Positions 43,450 through 53,100 of a DNA stretch of 64,000 nt are shown in pieces. The DNA lies in contig NZ_BBYG01000008.1 of NCBI RefSeq assembly GCF_001184025.1, positions 496,001 to 560,000 on the forward strand. The letters are read 5' to 3'. A program made the position numbers and the translations under genes. Position 1 is the stretch's first letter. Each line of letters opens with the position of its first letter. A model generated the notes under the pieces. It made no database searches and was not told the origin of the DNA. It saw only the letters and a program-made list of their open reading frames with translations. The DNA is from Streptomyces maremycinicus (GTDB taxonomy: Bacteria; Actinomycetota; Actinomycetes; Streptomycetales; Streptomycetaceae).

Positions 43450-45081
43450 TCAGATACCGGCCGCCGCAGACAGGTCCCGCTTGATCGCGGTGAGCAGCTC
43501 GTCCGCCGTGGCGCGGGCCGCCGGGAGGTCGGCGTGGGCGGGGACCGGGACCACGACCTCCAGGTAGCACTTCAACTTCGGCTCGGTGCCGCTGGGGCGG
43601 ACGATGACCCGGGCGCCGTCCAGTGTGTAGCGCAGCCCGTCGGTGGGGGGCAGGCTGTCCGTGCCCCGGGTGAGGTCCTCGGCCCGGGTGACGGCCAGGC
43701 CCGCGAGGGAGGCCGGGGGCCGCTCGCGCAGGCGCCGCATCGCGTCGGCGATCAGCGAGAGGTCCTGGACGCGCACCGAGAGCTGGTCGGTGGCGTGCAG
43801 ACCGTGCTCCACGGCGAGGTCGTCGAGCAGGTCGAGGAGCGTGCGGCCCTCGGACTTGAGGGCGGAGGCCAGCTCCGTGATCAGCAGGGCGGCGGTGATG
43901 CCGTCCTTGTCCCGCACTCCCTCGGGGTCCACGCAGTAGCCCAGGGCCTCCTCGTAGCCGTAGCGCAGGCCGTCGACGCGGGCGATCCACTTGAAGCCGG
44001 TGAGGGTCTCCTCGTAGGGCAGGCCCGCCTTCTCGGCGATACGGCCGAGCAGGGAGGAGGACACGATCGACTCGGCGAAGGTGCCCCGCGCCCCGCGCCG
44101 GACGAGGTGCGCGGCGAGCAGCGAGCCGACCTCGTCGCCCCGCAGCATGCGCCAGTCGCCCTCGTGGGGCACGGCCACGGCGCAGCGGTCGGCGTCCGGG
44201 TCGTTGGCGATGATCAGGTCGGGGGCCGTCTCGCGGGCCCTGGCGAAGGCCAGGTCCATCGCGCCGGGCTCTTCCGGGTTGGGGAAGGCGACGGTCGGGA
44301 AGTCCGGGTCGGGATCGGCCTGCTCGGCTACGAGGACGGGCTCGGGGAAGCCCGCGCGGGCGAAGGCCGCCAGCAGGACGTCCTTGCCCACACCGTGCAT
44401 CGCGGTGTACACCGTGCGGGCCGTGCGGGGGGAGTCCGGCGCGAGCACGGCGTCCGTACGGGCCAGGTAGGCGTCGAGGACGGCCTCGTCGAGGGTCTGC
44501 CAGCCGGTCTGCGGACGCGGCACGTCCGCCAGGGCGGCGATCGCGTCGATCTCGGCCGCGATCCCGGCGTCGGCGGGCGGCACGATCTGCGAGCCGTCTC
44601 CCAGGTACACCTTGTAGCCGTTGTCGCGCGGCGGGTTGTGGCTGGCGGTGACCTCCACGCCGGCGACCGCGCCCAGATGCCTTATGGCGAAGGCGAGGAC
44701 GGGGGTGGGGAGCGGTCGGGGCAGCACGGCGGCCCGGAAGCCCGCGCCGGTCATCACGGCCGCGGTGTCGCGGGCGAAGTCCTCCGACTTGTGGCGCGCG
44801 TCGTAGCCGATGACGACGACTCCGCCGGTCCCGCCGGTCTTCGTGAGGTACGCGGCGAGGCCGGCCGCGGCCCGGATCACCACGGAGCGGTTCATCCGCA
44901 TGGGCCCGGCGCCGAGCTCGCCGCGCAGGCCGGCGGTACCGAACTGGAGGGTCCCGCCGAAACGGTCGGCGAGTTCGGTGACGTCCTTGGCCTCGATGAG
45001 CGCGGCGAGCTCGTCGCGCGTCTCCGGGTCGGGATCCTCCGCGAGCCAGGCGTGGGCGCGGGCGAGGAGATCGTCGTGCAC
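43450..45081 (-). CDS. Phosphosugar mutase (alpha-D-phosphohexomutase family), likely phosphopentomutase role
   Basis: 543 residues from GTG with GGAGG upstream. Four-domain mutase: FGTAGLRGELGAGP near residue 47, the phosphoserine loop GVEVTASHNP (Ser147), the metal loop NDPDADRCAVAV, the sugar loop YGYEEALGYCVDP and the phosphate loop VIVRPSGTEPKLKCYLEV. The length and the motifs fit the PgcA/phosphopentomutase-type subgroup. Immediately downstream of purine nucleoside phosphorylase, it would convert ribose or deoxyribose 1-phosphate to the 5-phosphate, linking PNP and DeoA with DeoC. Glucose phosphomutase activity is the alternative. Confidence 0.88.
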   Translation of the reverse strand: MHDDLLARAHAWLAEDPDPETRDELAALIEAKDVTELADRFGGTLQFGTAGLRGELGAGPMRMNRSVVIRAAAGLAAYLTKTGGTGGVVVIGYDARHKSEDFARDTAAVMTGAGFRAAVLPRPLPTPVLAFAIRHLGAVAGVEVTASHNPPRDNGYKVYLGDGSQIVPPADAGIAAEIDAIAALADVPRPQTGWQTLDEAVLDAYLARTDAVLAPDSPRTARTVYTAMHGVGKDVLLAAFARAGFPEPVLVAEQADPDPDFPTVAFPNPEEPGAMDLAFARARETAPDLIIANDPDADRCAVAVPHEGDWRMLRGDEVGSLLAAHLVRRGARGTFAESIVSSSLLGRIAEKAGLPYEETLTGFKWIARVDGLRYGYEEALGYCVDPEGVRDKDGITAALLITELASALKSEGRTLLDLLDDLAVEHGLHATDQLSVRVQDLSLIADAMRRLRERPPASLAGLAVTRAEDLTRGTDSLPPTDGLRYTLDGARVIVRPSGTEPKLKCYLEVVVPVPAHADLPAARATADELLTAIKRDLSAAAGI

Positions 45082-45153
45082 GGTGGTTCAGCCTCCGGTT
45101 GCGAGTCGGCGCCGGCCGGTGTCACTGGGTCCGTCCGGCGATCGGGGACGAGG

Positions 45154-45207
45154 CCCGTTCCCGGGTCGGAGCCGGGGGTCCGGGGCCACGCGGCCCCCGG
45201 GAACGGG
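45154..45207 (-). terminator. Hairpin between the phosphorylase and mutase genes
   Basis: CCCGTTCCCGGG (45154-45165) pairs with CCCGGGAACGGG (45196-45207), with a further G-rich/C-rich pairing inside the loop. It lies ten bases after the phosphorylase stop and may reduce read-through to the mutase. Confidence 0.6.
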
Positions 45208-45216
45208 AAGACGGCG

Positions 45217-46041
45217 CTAGAGCCGTCCGAGCACCTGGGCCAGCAGCGAGCCCATCCGCGTCGCGCTGTCCCGCCCGGCCTGGAGGACCTCTTCGTGGTT
45301 CAGCGGCTCGCCGGTCATGCCGGCGGCGAGGTTGGTCACCAGGGAGATGCCGAGCACCTCGGCTCCGGCCTCACGCGCCGCGATGGCTTCCAGCACGGTC
45401 GACATGCCCACCAGGTCCGCGCCGATCGTCCGGGCCATCCGGATCTCGGCGGGCGTCTCGTAGTGCGGGCCGGGGAACTGGGCGTAGACGCCCTCCTCCA
45501 GCGTGCCGTCGATCTCCTTGCACAGGGTGCGCAGCCGCGGCGAGTACAGGTCCGTGAGGTCCACGAAGTTCGCGCCGACGATGGGGGAGGTCGCCGTGAG
45601 GTTGATGTGGTCGCTGATCAGCACCGGCTGGCCGGGGCGCATGCCCTCGCGCAGGCCGCCGCAGCCGTTGGTCAGCACGATCGTCTTGCAGCCGGCCGCC
45701 ACCGCCGTACGGACCCCGTGGGCGACGGCGGCGACGCCGCGGCCCTCGTAGTAGTGGGTGCGGCCCAGGAAGACCAGCGCCCGCTTCTCACCGATCTGGT
45801 AGGAGCGGATCTTGCCGCCGTGGCCCTCGACCGCGGGCGGCGGGAATCCGGGCAGCTCGGTGACCTGGAACTCGGCGTCGGGAGTGCCCAGGGCGTCGAC
45901 GGCCGGCGCCCAGCCGGAGCCCATCACGAGGGCGACGTCGTGGGTCTCGGCGCCGGTCAGTTCGCGCAGTCGTGCGGCGGCGGCGTCGGCGGCGGCGTGC
46001 GGGTCGCCCTGGATGTCGTCCGGGAGGAGAGATGCGTTCAC
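45217..46041 (-). CDS. Purine-nucleoside phosphorylase (trimeric type)
   Basis: 274 residues from GTG. It splits inosine, guanosine and their deoxy forms with phosphate. Motifs: VMGSGWAP (phosphate), [31 protein letters not shown] (base contact), [16 protein letters not shown] and LVTNLAAG with the purine-specific Asn. Works after adenosine deaminase. A perfect CTACGCGCGTAG lies 24 bases upstream of the start. The start has no obvious Shine-Dalgarno sequence. Confidence 0.95.
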   Translation of the reverse strand: MNASLLPDDIQGDPHAAADAAAARLRELTGAETHDVALVMGSGWAPAVDALGTPDAEFQVTELPGFPPPAVEGHGGKIRSYQIGEKRALVFLGRTHYYEGRGVAAVAHGVRTAVAAGCKTIVLTNGCGGLREGMRPGQPVLISDHINLTATSPIVGANFVDLTDLYSPRLRTLCKEIDGTLEEGVYAQFPGPHYETPAEIRMARTIGADLVGMSTVLEAIAAREAGAEVLGISLVTNLAAGMTGEPLNHEEVLQAGRDSATRMGSLLAQVLGRL

Positions 46042-46065
46042 GCGATGAGGGTAGCCCGTTCCGGC

Positions 46066-46077
46066 CTACGCGCGTAG
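46066..46077. promoter_or_regulatory. CTACGCGCGTAG operator copy 6 (purine-nucleoside phosphorylase)
   Basis: A perfect palindrome, 24 bases from the phosphorylase GTG. It lies in the 219-base gap that also contains the candidate small ORF at 46146-46208. Confidence 0.78.
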
Positions 46078-46145
46078 ATGACAGAGCCCACGGGATGGCG
46101 ATCGTTGTCTTGTCGTTTCCAACGAGGGCGCCCGGCGCCGGGCGG

Positions 46146-46208
46146 TCACTCGCCCGTGACGAGGATGTCCTTGTCGTTGAAGACGGTGTACGCAGTCCTG
46201 CCGGTCAT
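46146..46208 (-). CDS. Candidate 20-residue small protein
   Basis: ATG at 46208 with GGGAGAG about six bases upstream; 20 codons, then TGA. The product is MTGRTAYTVFNDKDILVTGE. Nineteen of the 20 codons end in G or C, which is the Streptomyces coding signature and unusual for non-coding gap DNA. It lies between the purine phosphorylase operator and the gamma-glutamylcyclotransferase-like gene, in the same direction as both. No function can be proposed. Confidence 0.55.
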   Translation of the reverse strand: MTGRTAYTVFNDKDILVTGE

Positions 46209-46260
46209 CGCGCTCTCCCGTGCGTGTGCTGATGCGCACCGAGTCTAGAGTCGACCGGGC

Positions 46261-46707
46261 TCAGCAAGGCCTCTTGCGCAGCTCCATCACGTAATCGTGT
46301 GGTGCTCCCGCCGACTCCGCCGCGTCGGCGATCTCCCCCAGATAGCGGGCCGCGGGCAGCCCGCCCTCGTAGCCGTCCAGCACGAACATCCAGGCGGACT
46401 CCTCGCCCTCCATGGTCTGCACCCGTACCCGCGCCCGCCGGTAGATGCCGAGACCCACGCCCTCCCAGCGGTCCAGGGAGTCCTCGTCCATGGGGGCGAC
46501 GTCGTACAGCGCGACGAAGACCTGCGCGCCGGGGTCGGCCGGATCCTCGACGACCGTCGCCAGCGCGCCCTCCCAGCCCAGCTGCTCGCCGCCGAACGTC
46601 AGCCGCCACCCGTTCAGCCAGCCGGTGGCGCGCAGTGGCGAGTGGGGAGCGCGGCGGGTCATCAGCCGCGCGTCGAGGTTGCCGGCGTACGCGGCGTAGA
46701 GCGACAT
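46261..46707 (-). CDS. Gamma-glutamylcyclotransferase-like (AIG2 fold) protein
   Basis: 148 residues from the ATG at 46707. It begins LYAAYAGNLD, the substrate-binding loop of the fold (normally YGSN), and continues with GWRLTFGG, VFVALYDVAPMDEDSLDRWEG (Glu near residue 80 at the catalytic position), YRRARVRVQ, and VLDGYEGGLPAARYLGEI. Such enzymes release 5-oxoproline from gamma-glutamyl peptides. No ribosome site precedes the ATG, so the message may be leaderless. Divergent from lpdA. Confidence 0.8.
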   Translation of the reverse strand: MSLYAAYAGNLDARLMTRRAPHSPLRATGWLNGWRLTFGGEQLGWEGALATVVEDPADPGAQVFVALYDVAPMDEDSLDRWEGVGLGIYRRARVRVQTMEGEESAWMFVLDGYEGGLPAARYLGEIADAAESAGAPHDYVMELRKRPC

Positions 46708-46812
46708 GCAAGGAGAGTACGGCAGGCCGCGCACGCGTCACTCTCGTAACGGTGCCGACCCCGCGGCCCCCCGGGGCAGTACCACCGGCCCCGGTGCGGG
46801 ACAATGGAGTAC

Positions 46813-48252
46813 GTGACTCGGATCGTGATCATCGGTGGCGGACCCGGCGGCTATGAGGCGGCGCTGGTGGCCGCGCAGCTCGGCGCGGAGGTGACCGTCG
46901 TCGACTGCGACGGTCTGGGCGGGGCGTCGGTGCTGACCGACTGCGTGCCGTCGAAGACCCTGATCGCCACGGCCGAGGTGATGACCACCTTCGACTCCTC
47001 GTACGAGGAGCTGGGGATCATCGTCGCCGACGACACCCCGCCGCTGGAGCAGGCGGCCCGGGTCGTGGGCGTGGACCTCGGCAAGGTCAACCGACGCGTG
47101 AAGAGGTTGGCGCTCGCCCAGTCGCACGACATCACCGCCTCCGTCACCCGGGCCGGCGCGCGCGTGCTGCGCGGCCGTGGCCGGCTGGAGGGCATGCAGG
47201 CCCTCGACGGCTCGCGCAAGGTCGTGGTCAGCGCCGCCGACGGCACCGAGGAGACCCTCACCGCCGACGCCGTGCTGCTCGCCACCGGCGCCCACCCGCG
47301 TGAGCTGCCGGACGCCCAGCCCGACGGCGAGCGCATCCTGAACTGGACCCAGGTCTACGACCTCGGCGAGCTTCCCGAGGAGCTCATCGTGGTCGGCTCG
47401 GGTGTGACCGGCGCGGAGTTCGCCGGCGCCTACCAGGCCCTCGGCTCCAAGGTCACCCTCGTCTCCTCCCGCGACCGCGTGCTGCCCGGCGAGGACCCGG
47501 ACGCCGCCGCCGTCCTCGAGGACGTCTTCCGGCGCCGCGGCATGAACGTCATGGCCCGCTCGCGCGCCGAGTCCGCCAAGCGGGTCGGCGACCGGGTCGA
47601 GGTCACCCTGTCCGACGGCCGGGTCATCACCGGCTCGCACTGCCTCATGGCGGTCGGCGCCATTCCCAACAGTGAGGGGATGGGCCTGGAGGAGGCGGGC
47701 GTCAAGGTCCGCGAGTCCGGTCACATCTGGACCGACAAGGTCTCCCGCACCACCGCCCCCGGTGTGTACGCCGCCGGTGACGTGACCGGGATCTTCGCCC
47801 TGGCCTCGGTCGCCGCGATGCAGGGCCGCATCGCCATGTACCACTTCCTCGGCGACGCGGTGGCCCCGCTCAACCTCAAGACCGTCTCCTCGAACGTCTT
47901 CACCGACCCCGAGATCGCCACCGTCGGCTACAGCCAGGCCGACGTGGACGGCGGAAAGATCGACGCCCGGGTCGTCAAGCTGCCGCTGCTGCGCAACCCG
48001 CGCGCCAAGATGCAGGGCATCCGCGACGGCTTCGTCAAGATCTTCTGCCGGCCCGGCACCGGGATCGTCGTCGGCGGGGTGGTCGTGGCGCCGCGCGCCT
48101 CGGAACTCATCCATCCGATCTCGATCGCCGTCGACAACAACCTGACGGTCGAACAGATCGCGAACGCGTTCACCGTGTACCCGTCCCTTTCCGGGTCGAT
48201 CGCGGAGGTGGCGCGGCAGCTGCACACCCGGAAGACGACCGGCGAGGCCTGA
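46813..48252 (+). CDS. lpdA: NAD(P)H-quinone reductase of the LpdA type (flavoprotein disulfide reductase fold)
   Basis: 479 residues from the GTG at 46813, which has GGAG five bases upstream; an ATG at 46804 adds three residues. FAD-binding GGGPGGYEAALVAAQLG at the N-terminus, NAD-binding VVGSGVTGAEFAGAYQALG near 195, GVYAAGDVTG near 315, and the dimerisation domain ending FTVYPSLSGSIAEVARQL. The redox pair is broken: the sequence reads GGASVLTDCVPSKT, so Ser39 replaces the first Cys and only Cys44 remains. The same pattern is known in mycobacterial LpdA (Rv3303c), a quinone reductase. It is therefore not a lipoamide dehydrogenase. Confidence 0.88.
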   Translation: MTRIVIIGGGPGGYEAALVAAQLGAEVTVVDCDGLGGASVLTDCVPSKTLIATAEVMTTFDSSYEELGIIVADDTPPLEQAARVVGVDLGKVNRRVKRLALAQSHDITASVTRAGARVLRGRGRLEGMQALDGSRKVVVSAADGTEETLTADAVLLATGAHPRELPDAQPDGERILNWTQVYDLGELPEELIVVGSGVTGAEFAGAYQALGSKVTLVSSRDRVLPGEDPDAAAVLEDVFRRRGMNVMARSRAESAKRVGDRVEVTLSDGRVITGSHCLMAVGAIPNSEGMGLEEAGVKVRESGHIWTDKVSRTTAPGVYAAGDVTGIFALASVAAMQGRIAMYHFLGDAVAPLNLKTVSSNVFTDPEIATVGYSQADVDGGKIDARVVKLPLLRNPRAKMQGIRDGFVKIFCRPGTGIVVGGVVVAPRASELIHPISIAVDNNLTVEQIANAFTVYPSLSGSIAEVARQLHTRKTTGEA

Positions 48253-48440
48253 CGTCCGGTTCCGACTCCCCGCTGGTCGCGGGGAGTTGACGGTGCGTCG
48301 TCGCCGGGTCGCCGTACATGCGGGAGGCATAGGCGCCGGAAGTGGGCCCTATACCACTCCCCGTCCCCCTGTGCGAACAACTTCTACTATTCGGCGCAAA
48401 GAGCTGAAAGCAGACGGTCGTCCGCGTTACTGTCAGTTTC

Positions 48441-49406
48441 GTGTTCGCTGCAGAACGTCGTCAATTGATCCTCGAAATGGTGCGAGCGAACGGGGCCGTG
48501 TCGCTCCGTGAACTCGCCCGCGTCGTCCAGACCTCCGAAGTGACCGTACGGCGGGACGTGCGCGCACTGGAGGCAGAAGGACTCCTCGACCGCCGACACG
48601 GCGGTGCGGTATTGCCGGGCGGGTTCACGCGAGAATCCGGCTTTCCGCAGAAATCCCATCTCGCGACCGCCGAAAAGACCGCCATCGCGGACCTCGCCGC
48701 CAACTTCGTCGAAGAGGGCGAGGCCATCGTGGTCGGGGCGGGCACCACGACACAGGAGCTGGCCCGCCGGCTCGCCCGGGTGCCCGGACTGACCGTCGTC
48801 ACCAACTCGCTGCTGGTCGCCCAGGCGTTGGCCCATGCCAACCGGGTCGAGGTCGTGATGACCGGCGGCACCCTGCGGGGCTCCAACTACGCCCTCGTGG
48901 GCAGCGGCGCCGAGCAGTCCCTCCAGGGACTCAGGGTGTCGCGGGCCTTCATCTCCGGGAGCGGGCTGACCGCGGAGCGCGGGCTGTCCACGTCCAACAT
49001 GCTGTCGGCGTCCGTGGACCGGGCGCTGGTGCAGGCGGCCGCCGAGGTCGTCGTCCTCGCCGACCACACCAAGCTCGGCACGGACACGATGTTCCAGACC
49101 GTGCCGACGGACGTCATCACCCGGCTGGTGACCGACGAGCCGCCCGCGCACGACGACCGCGCGGCCACCGAGCTCCAGGCTCTGGCGGACCAGGGGGTGC
49201 AGATCGCCGTGGCCGGGGCGTCGGGGAGCCCGGGGGGTGACGCGGTCCCGGCGCGCCATCAGCAGCAGCGTCGGGACGTTCCGTTGCCCGCCCCGCGACG
49301 GGGCCAGGTGCCGGGCGCCGCCGCCGGCCTGCGGGCGGCCTCGATGCTGGGTGAGCAGGCTCCCGGCGGGGAGCGGGCGCGGGTCGCGGACCTGCGCCGT
49401 CGGTGA
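48441..49406 (+). CDS. DeoR-family transcriptional regulator with long C-terminal extension
   Basis: 321 residues from GTG 48441. The N-terminal helix-turn-helix (ERRQLILEMVRANGAVSLRE, TSEVTVRRDVRALEAEGLLD, RRHGGA) is complete. The sensor domain has AANFVEEGEAIVVGAGTTTQ, LTVVTNSLLVAQAL, VMTGGTLRGSNYALVG and VLADHTKLG, which in the family binds a sugar phosphate. About 65 extra Pro/Arg/Ala-rich residues follow the normal end. No ribosome site is seen before the GTG, and a possible -10 element TTACTGT ends 11 bases upstream, so a nearly leaderless message is possible. It might control the nucleoside genes, but its own promoter has no CTACGCGCGTAG. Confidence 0.87.
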   Translation: MFAAERRQLILEMVRANGAVSLRELARVVQTSEVTVRRDVRALEAEGLLDRRHGGAVLPGGFTRESGFPQKSHLATAEKTAIADLAANFVEEGEAIVVGAGTTTQELARRLARVPGLTVVTNSLLVAQALAHANRVEVVMTGGTLRGSNYALVGSGAEQSLQGLRVSRAFISGSGLTAERGLSTSNMLSASVDRALVQAAAEVVVLADHTKLGTDTMFQTVPTDVITRLVTDEPPAHDDRAATELQALADQGVQIAVAGASGSPGGDAVPARHQQQRRDVPLPAPRRGQVPGAAAGLRAASMLGEQAPGGERARVADLRRR

Positions 49407-49619
49407 CCTCGGGCGGTCGTCGGCGCGGGTGAGCCGGAGATCCGGCACGGGTGACCTGGGGGCTCCGCCCCCCCAGACCCCGGATCGGCCCTGAACGGGC
49501 CTCGTGCTCACGTTCCCCCGGGAGGGGGACCCCCAGACGGGCCGCATTCGCCGGCCGGTGCCGCGAAAGGCGAGAGCCGGACGGGCCGAGACGGCCGGAC
49601 CGGCGCCGTGAACGCGGCG

Positions 49620-49642
49620 AGGCGCCCGGGGAGCGGGCGCCT
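49620..49642. terminator. Hairpin between convergent genes
   Basis: AGGCGCCC (49620-49627) and GGGCGCCT (49635-49642) pair perfectly. The rest of the 265-base gap contains only degenerate GC-rich DNA. Confidence 0.6.
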
Positions 49643-49671
49643 CGACACGGTGAGCGGTGTTGCGCGGTGGG

Positions 49672-51444
49672 TCAGTCCTTGATCTCGCAGATCGCCGAGC
49701 CCGAGGTGATCGACGCGCCGACCTCCGCGCTCAGGCCCTTGACGGTGCCGGTGCGGTGCGCGTTCAACGGCTGCTCCATCTTCATCGCCTCGAGGACGAC
49801 GATCAGGTCGCCCTCCTTGACCTCCTGGCCCTCCTCGACGGCCACCTTGACGATGGTGCCCTGCATCGGGGAGGCGAGGGTGTCGCCGGAGGCCATGGGA
49901 CCGGACTTCTTGGCCGCGCGGCGCTTGGGCTTGGCGCCCGCCGCGAGGCCGGTGCGGGCCAGGCTCATGCCGAGCGAGGACGGAAGGGAGACCTCCAGGC
50001 GCTTGCCGCCGACCTCGACGACGATCGTCTCGCGGTCGGTCTCGTCCTCGGCGTCGGTGTCGGCCGGGGCCGAGAACGCCGGGATCTCGTTGACGAACTC
50101 GGTCTCGATCCAGCGGGTGTGCACCGTGAACGGGTCCTGGCTGCCGGTGAGCTCCGGCGCGAAGGCCGGGTCCTGGACCACCGCACGGTGGAACGGGATG
50201 GCCGTGGCCATGCCCTCGACCTGGAACTCCGCCAGCGCGCGGGCCGCCCGCTGGAGCGCCTGCTCACGGGTGGCGCCGGTGACGATCAGCTTGGCGAGGA
50301 GCGAGTCCCACGCCGGGCCGATCACGCTGCCGGACTCGACGCCCGCGTCCAGGCGCACGCCCGGACCGGACGGCGGGGCGAAGGTGGTGACCGTGCCGGG
50401 GGCCGGCAGGAAGCCGCGGCCCGGGTCCTCGCCGTTGATACGGAACTCGAACGAGTGACCGCGCAGCTCCGGGTCGCCGTACCCGAGCTCCTCGCCGTCG
50501 GCGATCCGGAACATCTCGCGCACCAGGTCGATGCCCGCGACCTCCTCGGTCACCGGGTGCTCGACCTGGAGGCGGGTGTTGACCTCCAGGAAGGAGATCG
50601 TGCCGTCCACACCGACGAGGAACTCGACGGTGCCCGCTCCGACGTAACCGGCCTCCTTCAGGATGGCCTTGGAGGAGGAGTACAGCTCGGCGACCTGCGC
50701 CTCGGACAGGAACGGCGCCGGGGCCTCCTCGACCAGCTTCTGGTGGCGGCGCTGGAGCGAGCAGTCACGGGTCGAGACGACGACCACGTTGCCGTGGCTG
50801 TCGGCCAGGCACTGCGTCTCCACGTGCCGCGGCTTGTCCAGGTAGCGCTCGACGAAGCACTCGCCCCGGCCGAAGGCGGCGACCGCCTCACGGACGGCCG
50901 AGTCGTACAGCTCCGGGACCTCTTCCAGCGTCCGGGCGACCTTCAGACCGCGACCGCCACCGCCGAAGGCGGCCTTGATCGCGATGGGCAGCCCGTGCTC
51001 CTCGGCGAACGCGACGACCTCGTCGGCGCCGGAGACCGGGTCGGGCGTACCGGCGACCAGCGGCGCGCCGGCCCGCTGGGCGATGTGCCGGGCGGCGACC
51101 TTGTCGCCGAGGTCACGGATGGCCTGCGGGGGCGGGCCGATCCAGATCAGACCCGCGTCCAGCACCGCCTGCGCGAACTCGGCGTTCTCCGAGAGGAAGC
51201 CGTAGCCGGGGTGAACGGCGTCGGCCTCGGACTCCCGTGCCGCGTTCAGCACCTTCTCGATGTCGAGATAGCTGGTCGCAGGAGAGTCACCGCCCAGGGC
51301 GAACGCCTCATCCGCCGCGCGGACATGCAGAGCGTCCCGGTCCGGGTCGGCGTATACGGCCACGCTCGCGATACCGGCATCCCGGCATGCCCGGGCCACG
51401 CGGACTGCGATTTCGCCACGGTTGGCGATGAGCACCTTGCGCAC
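49672..51444 (-). CDS. accA: Acyl-CoA carboxylase alpha chain (biotin carboxylase plus biotin carrier)
   Basis: 590 residues from GTG with AAGGAGGGAG upstream. Biotin carboxylase domain (1-445): [25 protein letters not shown], the ATP loop [30 protein letters not shown]. After a linker, the biotin-carrier domain from about 515 has the biotinylated Lys in [10 protein letters not shown]. It carries CO2 on biotin to the transferase beta chains for malonyl- or methylmalonyl-CoA. In S. coelicolor AccA1/AccA2 proteins of this size serve both AccB and PccB. BirA, encoded at 55179-56045, would attach the biotin. Confidence 0.95.
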   Translation of the reverse strand: MRKVLIANRGEIAVRVARACRDAGIASVAVYADPDRDALHVRAADEAFALGGDSPATSYLDIEKVLNAARESEADAVHPGYGFLSENAEFAQAVLDAGLIWIGPPPQAIRDLGDKVAARHIAQRAGAPLVAGTPDPVSGADEVVAFAEEHGLPIAIKAAFGGGGRGLKVARTLEEVPELYDSAVREAVAAFGRGECFVERYLDKPRHVETQCLADSHGNVVVVSTRDCSLQRRHQKLVEEAPAPFLSEAQVAELYSSSKAILKEAGYVGAGTVEFLVGVDGTISFLEVNTRLQVEHPVTEEVAGIDLVREMFRIADGEELGYGDPELRGHSFEFRINGEDPGRGFLPAPGTVTTFAPPSGPGVRLDAGVESGSVIGPAWDSLLAKLIVTGATREQALQRAARALAEFQVEGMATAIPFHRAVVQDPAFAPELTGSQDPFTVHTRWIETEFVNEIPAFSAPADTDAEDETDRETIVVEVGGKRLEVSLPSSLGMSLARTGLAAGAKPKRRAAKKSGPMASGDTLASPMQGTIVKVAVEEGQEVKEGDLIVVLEAMKMEQPLNAHRTGTVKGLSAEVGASITSGSAICEIKD

Positions 51445-51808
51445 GATTGAGGCTCCCTCCTTGAAACAAGCCGAGTTTAGGGACTGCCGACACGACTCTT
51501 CGACCCGTCCCCAAAGGTGAGCTTGCCCACACGGAGCGTGATGCCAGGCTCACTCGACAGCGAAATCCCTTGTAGTACCGCCGTACGCAGCACTCCTCCG
51601 GCAAACCCTAGCCCTCTGATGTGGCCAAGGTCTCTGTGAGCACGTGCTGCGGCACACTCTGTTTCTTTGTGGAGTCCCTACGAATGGCCCAATGATTCTT
51701 TGCCGCGCGCAGAACCCTTGTCCCGGGGTTTACCCGTTAGTAGCGTTCAGGATGTTCCGAACGTACTTCAGGTAACAGCACCCTTGCTCGGGTCGGGGTC
51801 GAAAGTGG
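51445..51808. promoter_or_regulatory. Divergent promoter region upstream of the carboxylase alpha chain
   Basis: 364 bases without a supported gene, with lower GC than the surroundings. The minus side shows the ribosome site GGAGGGAGCC before accA. On the plus side TTTACCCGTTAGTAGCGTTC (51729-51748) contains a TAGCGT-like -10 element. No known operator is recognised. Confidence 0.45.
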
Positions 51809-52312
51809 GTGGGACCGGTGGTGCGCAGACCGGTGGCGTGGATCGTGGCGGTCGTGCTCTTCGCGGAGGCGCTCGGCGTCGCCGCTGTGAACTGGTTCAT
51901 GGGCGTCGTGGTGGACCGGCAGGACATGTCCCTGGCCGGAATGGACCCGGACGTCATGTCGACGTCCTCGAAGGTCGGCGGGATCCTCTTCGGGCTCTAC
52001 TTCGGCCTGTGCGCCGTGGTGGCCCTGCTGGTGGCGCTGCGCGACCGCGCGCCCGCCGGCCTCGGCCGGGTGCTGCTGATCAGCGCCGCGGTCGTCCACG
52101 GCCTGCTGGGGGCCTTCGCGTGGGGTCTGCTGGGCTTGACGCAGTTCCTGTTCATGGTGGTCGTCCTGGCCCTGATCGTGCTGCTCCTGATGACCTACGA
52201 CGCCCAGGCGCGGCCCGCCGCGGGGCAGCCGGAGGGCGGCAAGGGCGACGGGGACGGCCCGCCGGCCGCGCCGGCGCCGGTCACGCCTCCGACGGCGCCC
52301 ACAACTCCGTGA
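51809..52312 (+). CDS. Four-helix membrane protein of unknown function
   Basis: 167 residues from the GTG at 51809; GTGs at 51818 and 51821 are alternatives. Four hydrophobic segments (about residues 8-30, 55-75, 85-103 and 108-128), then a Pro/Ala/Gly-rich cytoplasmic tail. No family recognised. The last 32 bases overlap the end of the convergent maf gene. Confidence 0.7.
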   Translation: MGPVVRRPVAWIVAVVLFAEALGVAAVNWFMGVVVDRQDMSLAGMDPDVMSTSSKVGGILFGLYFGLCAVVALLVALRDRAPAGLGRVLLISAAVVHGLLGAFAWGLLGLTQFLFMVVVLALIVLLLMTYDAQARPAAGQPEGGKGDGDGPPAAPAPVTPPTAPTTP

Positions 52313-52886
52313 TCCCGACACCCAGTTGCGCCAACAGGCGGCGCACGAGGGGCAGGCTGATGCCGATGACGTTGCCGTGGTCGCCGTCGATGCCCTCGAT
52401 GAACGGGGCCGAGCGGCCGTCCAGGGTGAAGGCCCCGGCGACGTAGAGCGGTTCGCCCGAGGCGACGTACGCCGCGACCTCCTCGTCGGTCGGCTCGCCG
52501 AAGCGCACGACGGTGGAGGCGGTCGCCGAGGTGTAGCGCCCGCTGACGGTGTCGTAGACGCAGTGGCCGGTCTGGAGGGTCCCGGCCCGGCCGCGCATCG
52601 CCTTCCAGCGCGCGGTGGCCTCCGCGGCGTCCGCCGGCTTGCCCAGCGCCTCGCCGTCCAGGTCGAGCACCGAGTCGCAGCCGATCACCAGGGCGCCCTT
52701 GACCTCGGGCTTCGCGGCCACGACGGAGGCCTTCGCCTCGGCGAGCGCTAGCGCCAGTTCGGCCGGGGTGGGGGCGGTGACGGCGTCTTCGTCGACCCCG
52801 CTCACGATCACCTCGGGGGCGAGACCGGCCTGGCGCAGCAGGTTCAGCCGGGCGGGGGACTGGGAGGCGAGGACGAGTCGGCGCAT
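52281..52886 (-). CDS. maf: Maf-type nucleotide pyrophosphatase
   Basis: 201 residues. It hydrolyses non-canonical or pyrimidine nucleoside triphosphates to monophosphates, a house-cleaning role. Motifs: [19 protein letters not shown] at the N-terminus, SGVDED near 29, [20 protein letters not shown] near 65, [19 protein letters not shown] near 93 and [18 protein letters not shown] near 163. Position between the carboxylase subunits is conserved in Streptomyces as far as I recall. Confidence 0.93.
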   Translation of the reverse strand: MRRLVLASQSPARLNLLRQAGLAPEVIVSGVDEDAVTAPTPAELALALAEAKASVVAAKPEVKGALVIGCDSVLDLDGEALGKPADAAEATARWKAMRGRAGTLQTGHCVYDTVSGRYTSATASTVVRFGEPTDEEVAAYVASGEPLYVAGAFTLDGRSAPFIEGIDGDHGNVIGISLPLVRRLLAQLGVGITELWAPSEA

Positions 52887-52913
52887 GCGATCAGCCTAGC
52901 GGCGCGGCGTGCT

Positions 52914-53042
52914 CTATCTGAGCCCCAGCACGATCATCGCCACGACCATGGCCAGCGCGAGAAAGAGGCCGAGTCTCCGCAGGCTCTCCTGCATCTCGCG
53001 GAGTTCCTCGGGGGGCTCGTTCTCGGGGTCGGACCACAGCAT
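52914..53042 (-). CDS. mmpB: Morphogenic membrane protein MmpB
   Basis: 42 residues from the ATG at 53042. The protein starts MLWSDPENEPPEELREMQES, an acidic Pro-rich cytoplasmic part, then a basic LRRLG and one hydrophobic helix (LFLALAMVVAMIVLGL) to the end. This combination matches the small Streptomyces protein annotated as MmpB, from memory. Lies between maf and the carboxylase epsilon subunit in the same direction. An upstream in-frame ATG at 53060 would add six residues; neither has a clear ribosome site. Confidence 0.75.
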   Translation of the reverse strand: MLWSDPENEPPEELREMQESLRRLGLFLALAMVVAMIVLGLR

Positions 53043-53100
53043 GCCGCCAGCGTGCGGCATGCCGGATTGACGGCGCCTGAGTACCCGTACTCAAGTTGCG

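Noticed and set aside
46813..48252. Dihydrolipoamide dehydrogenase
   Set aside because: One Cys of the redox pair is Ser, and no pyruvate or oxoglutarate dehydrogenase genes are near.
48441..49406. Naming the DeoR protein as the repressor that binds CTACGCGCGTAG
   Set aside because: Family and neighbourhood are suggestive, but its own promoter lacks the motif and no residue-level evidence links them.
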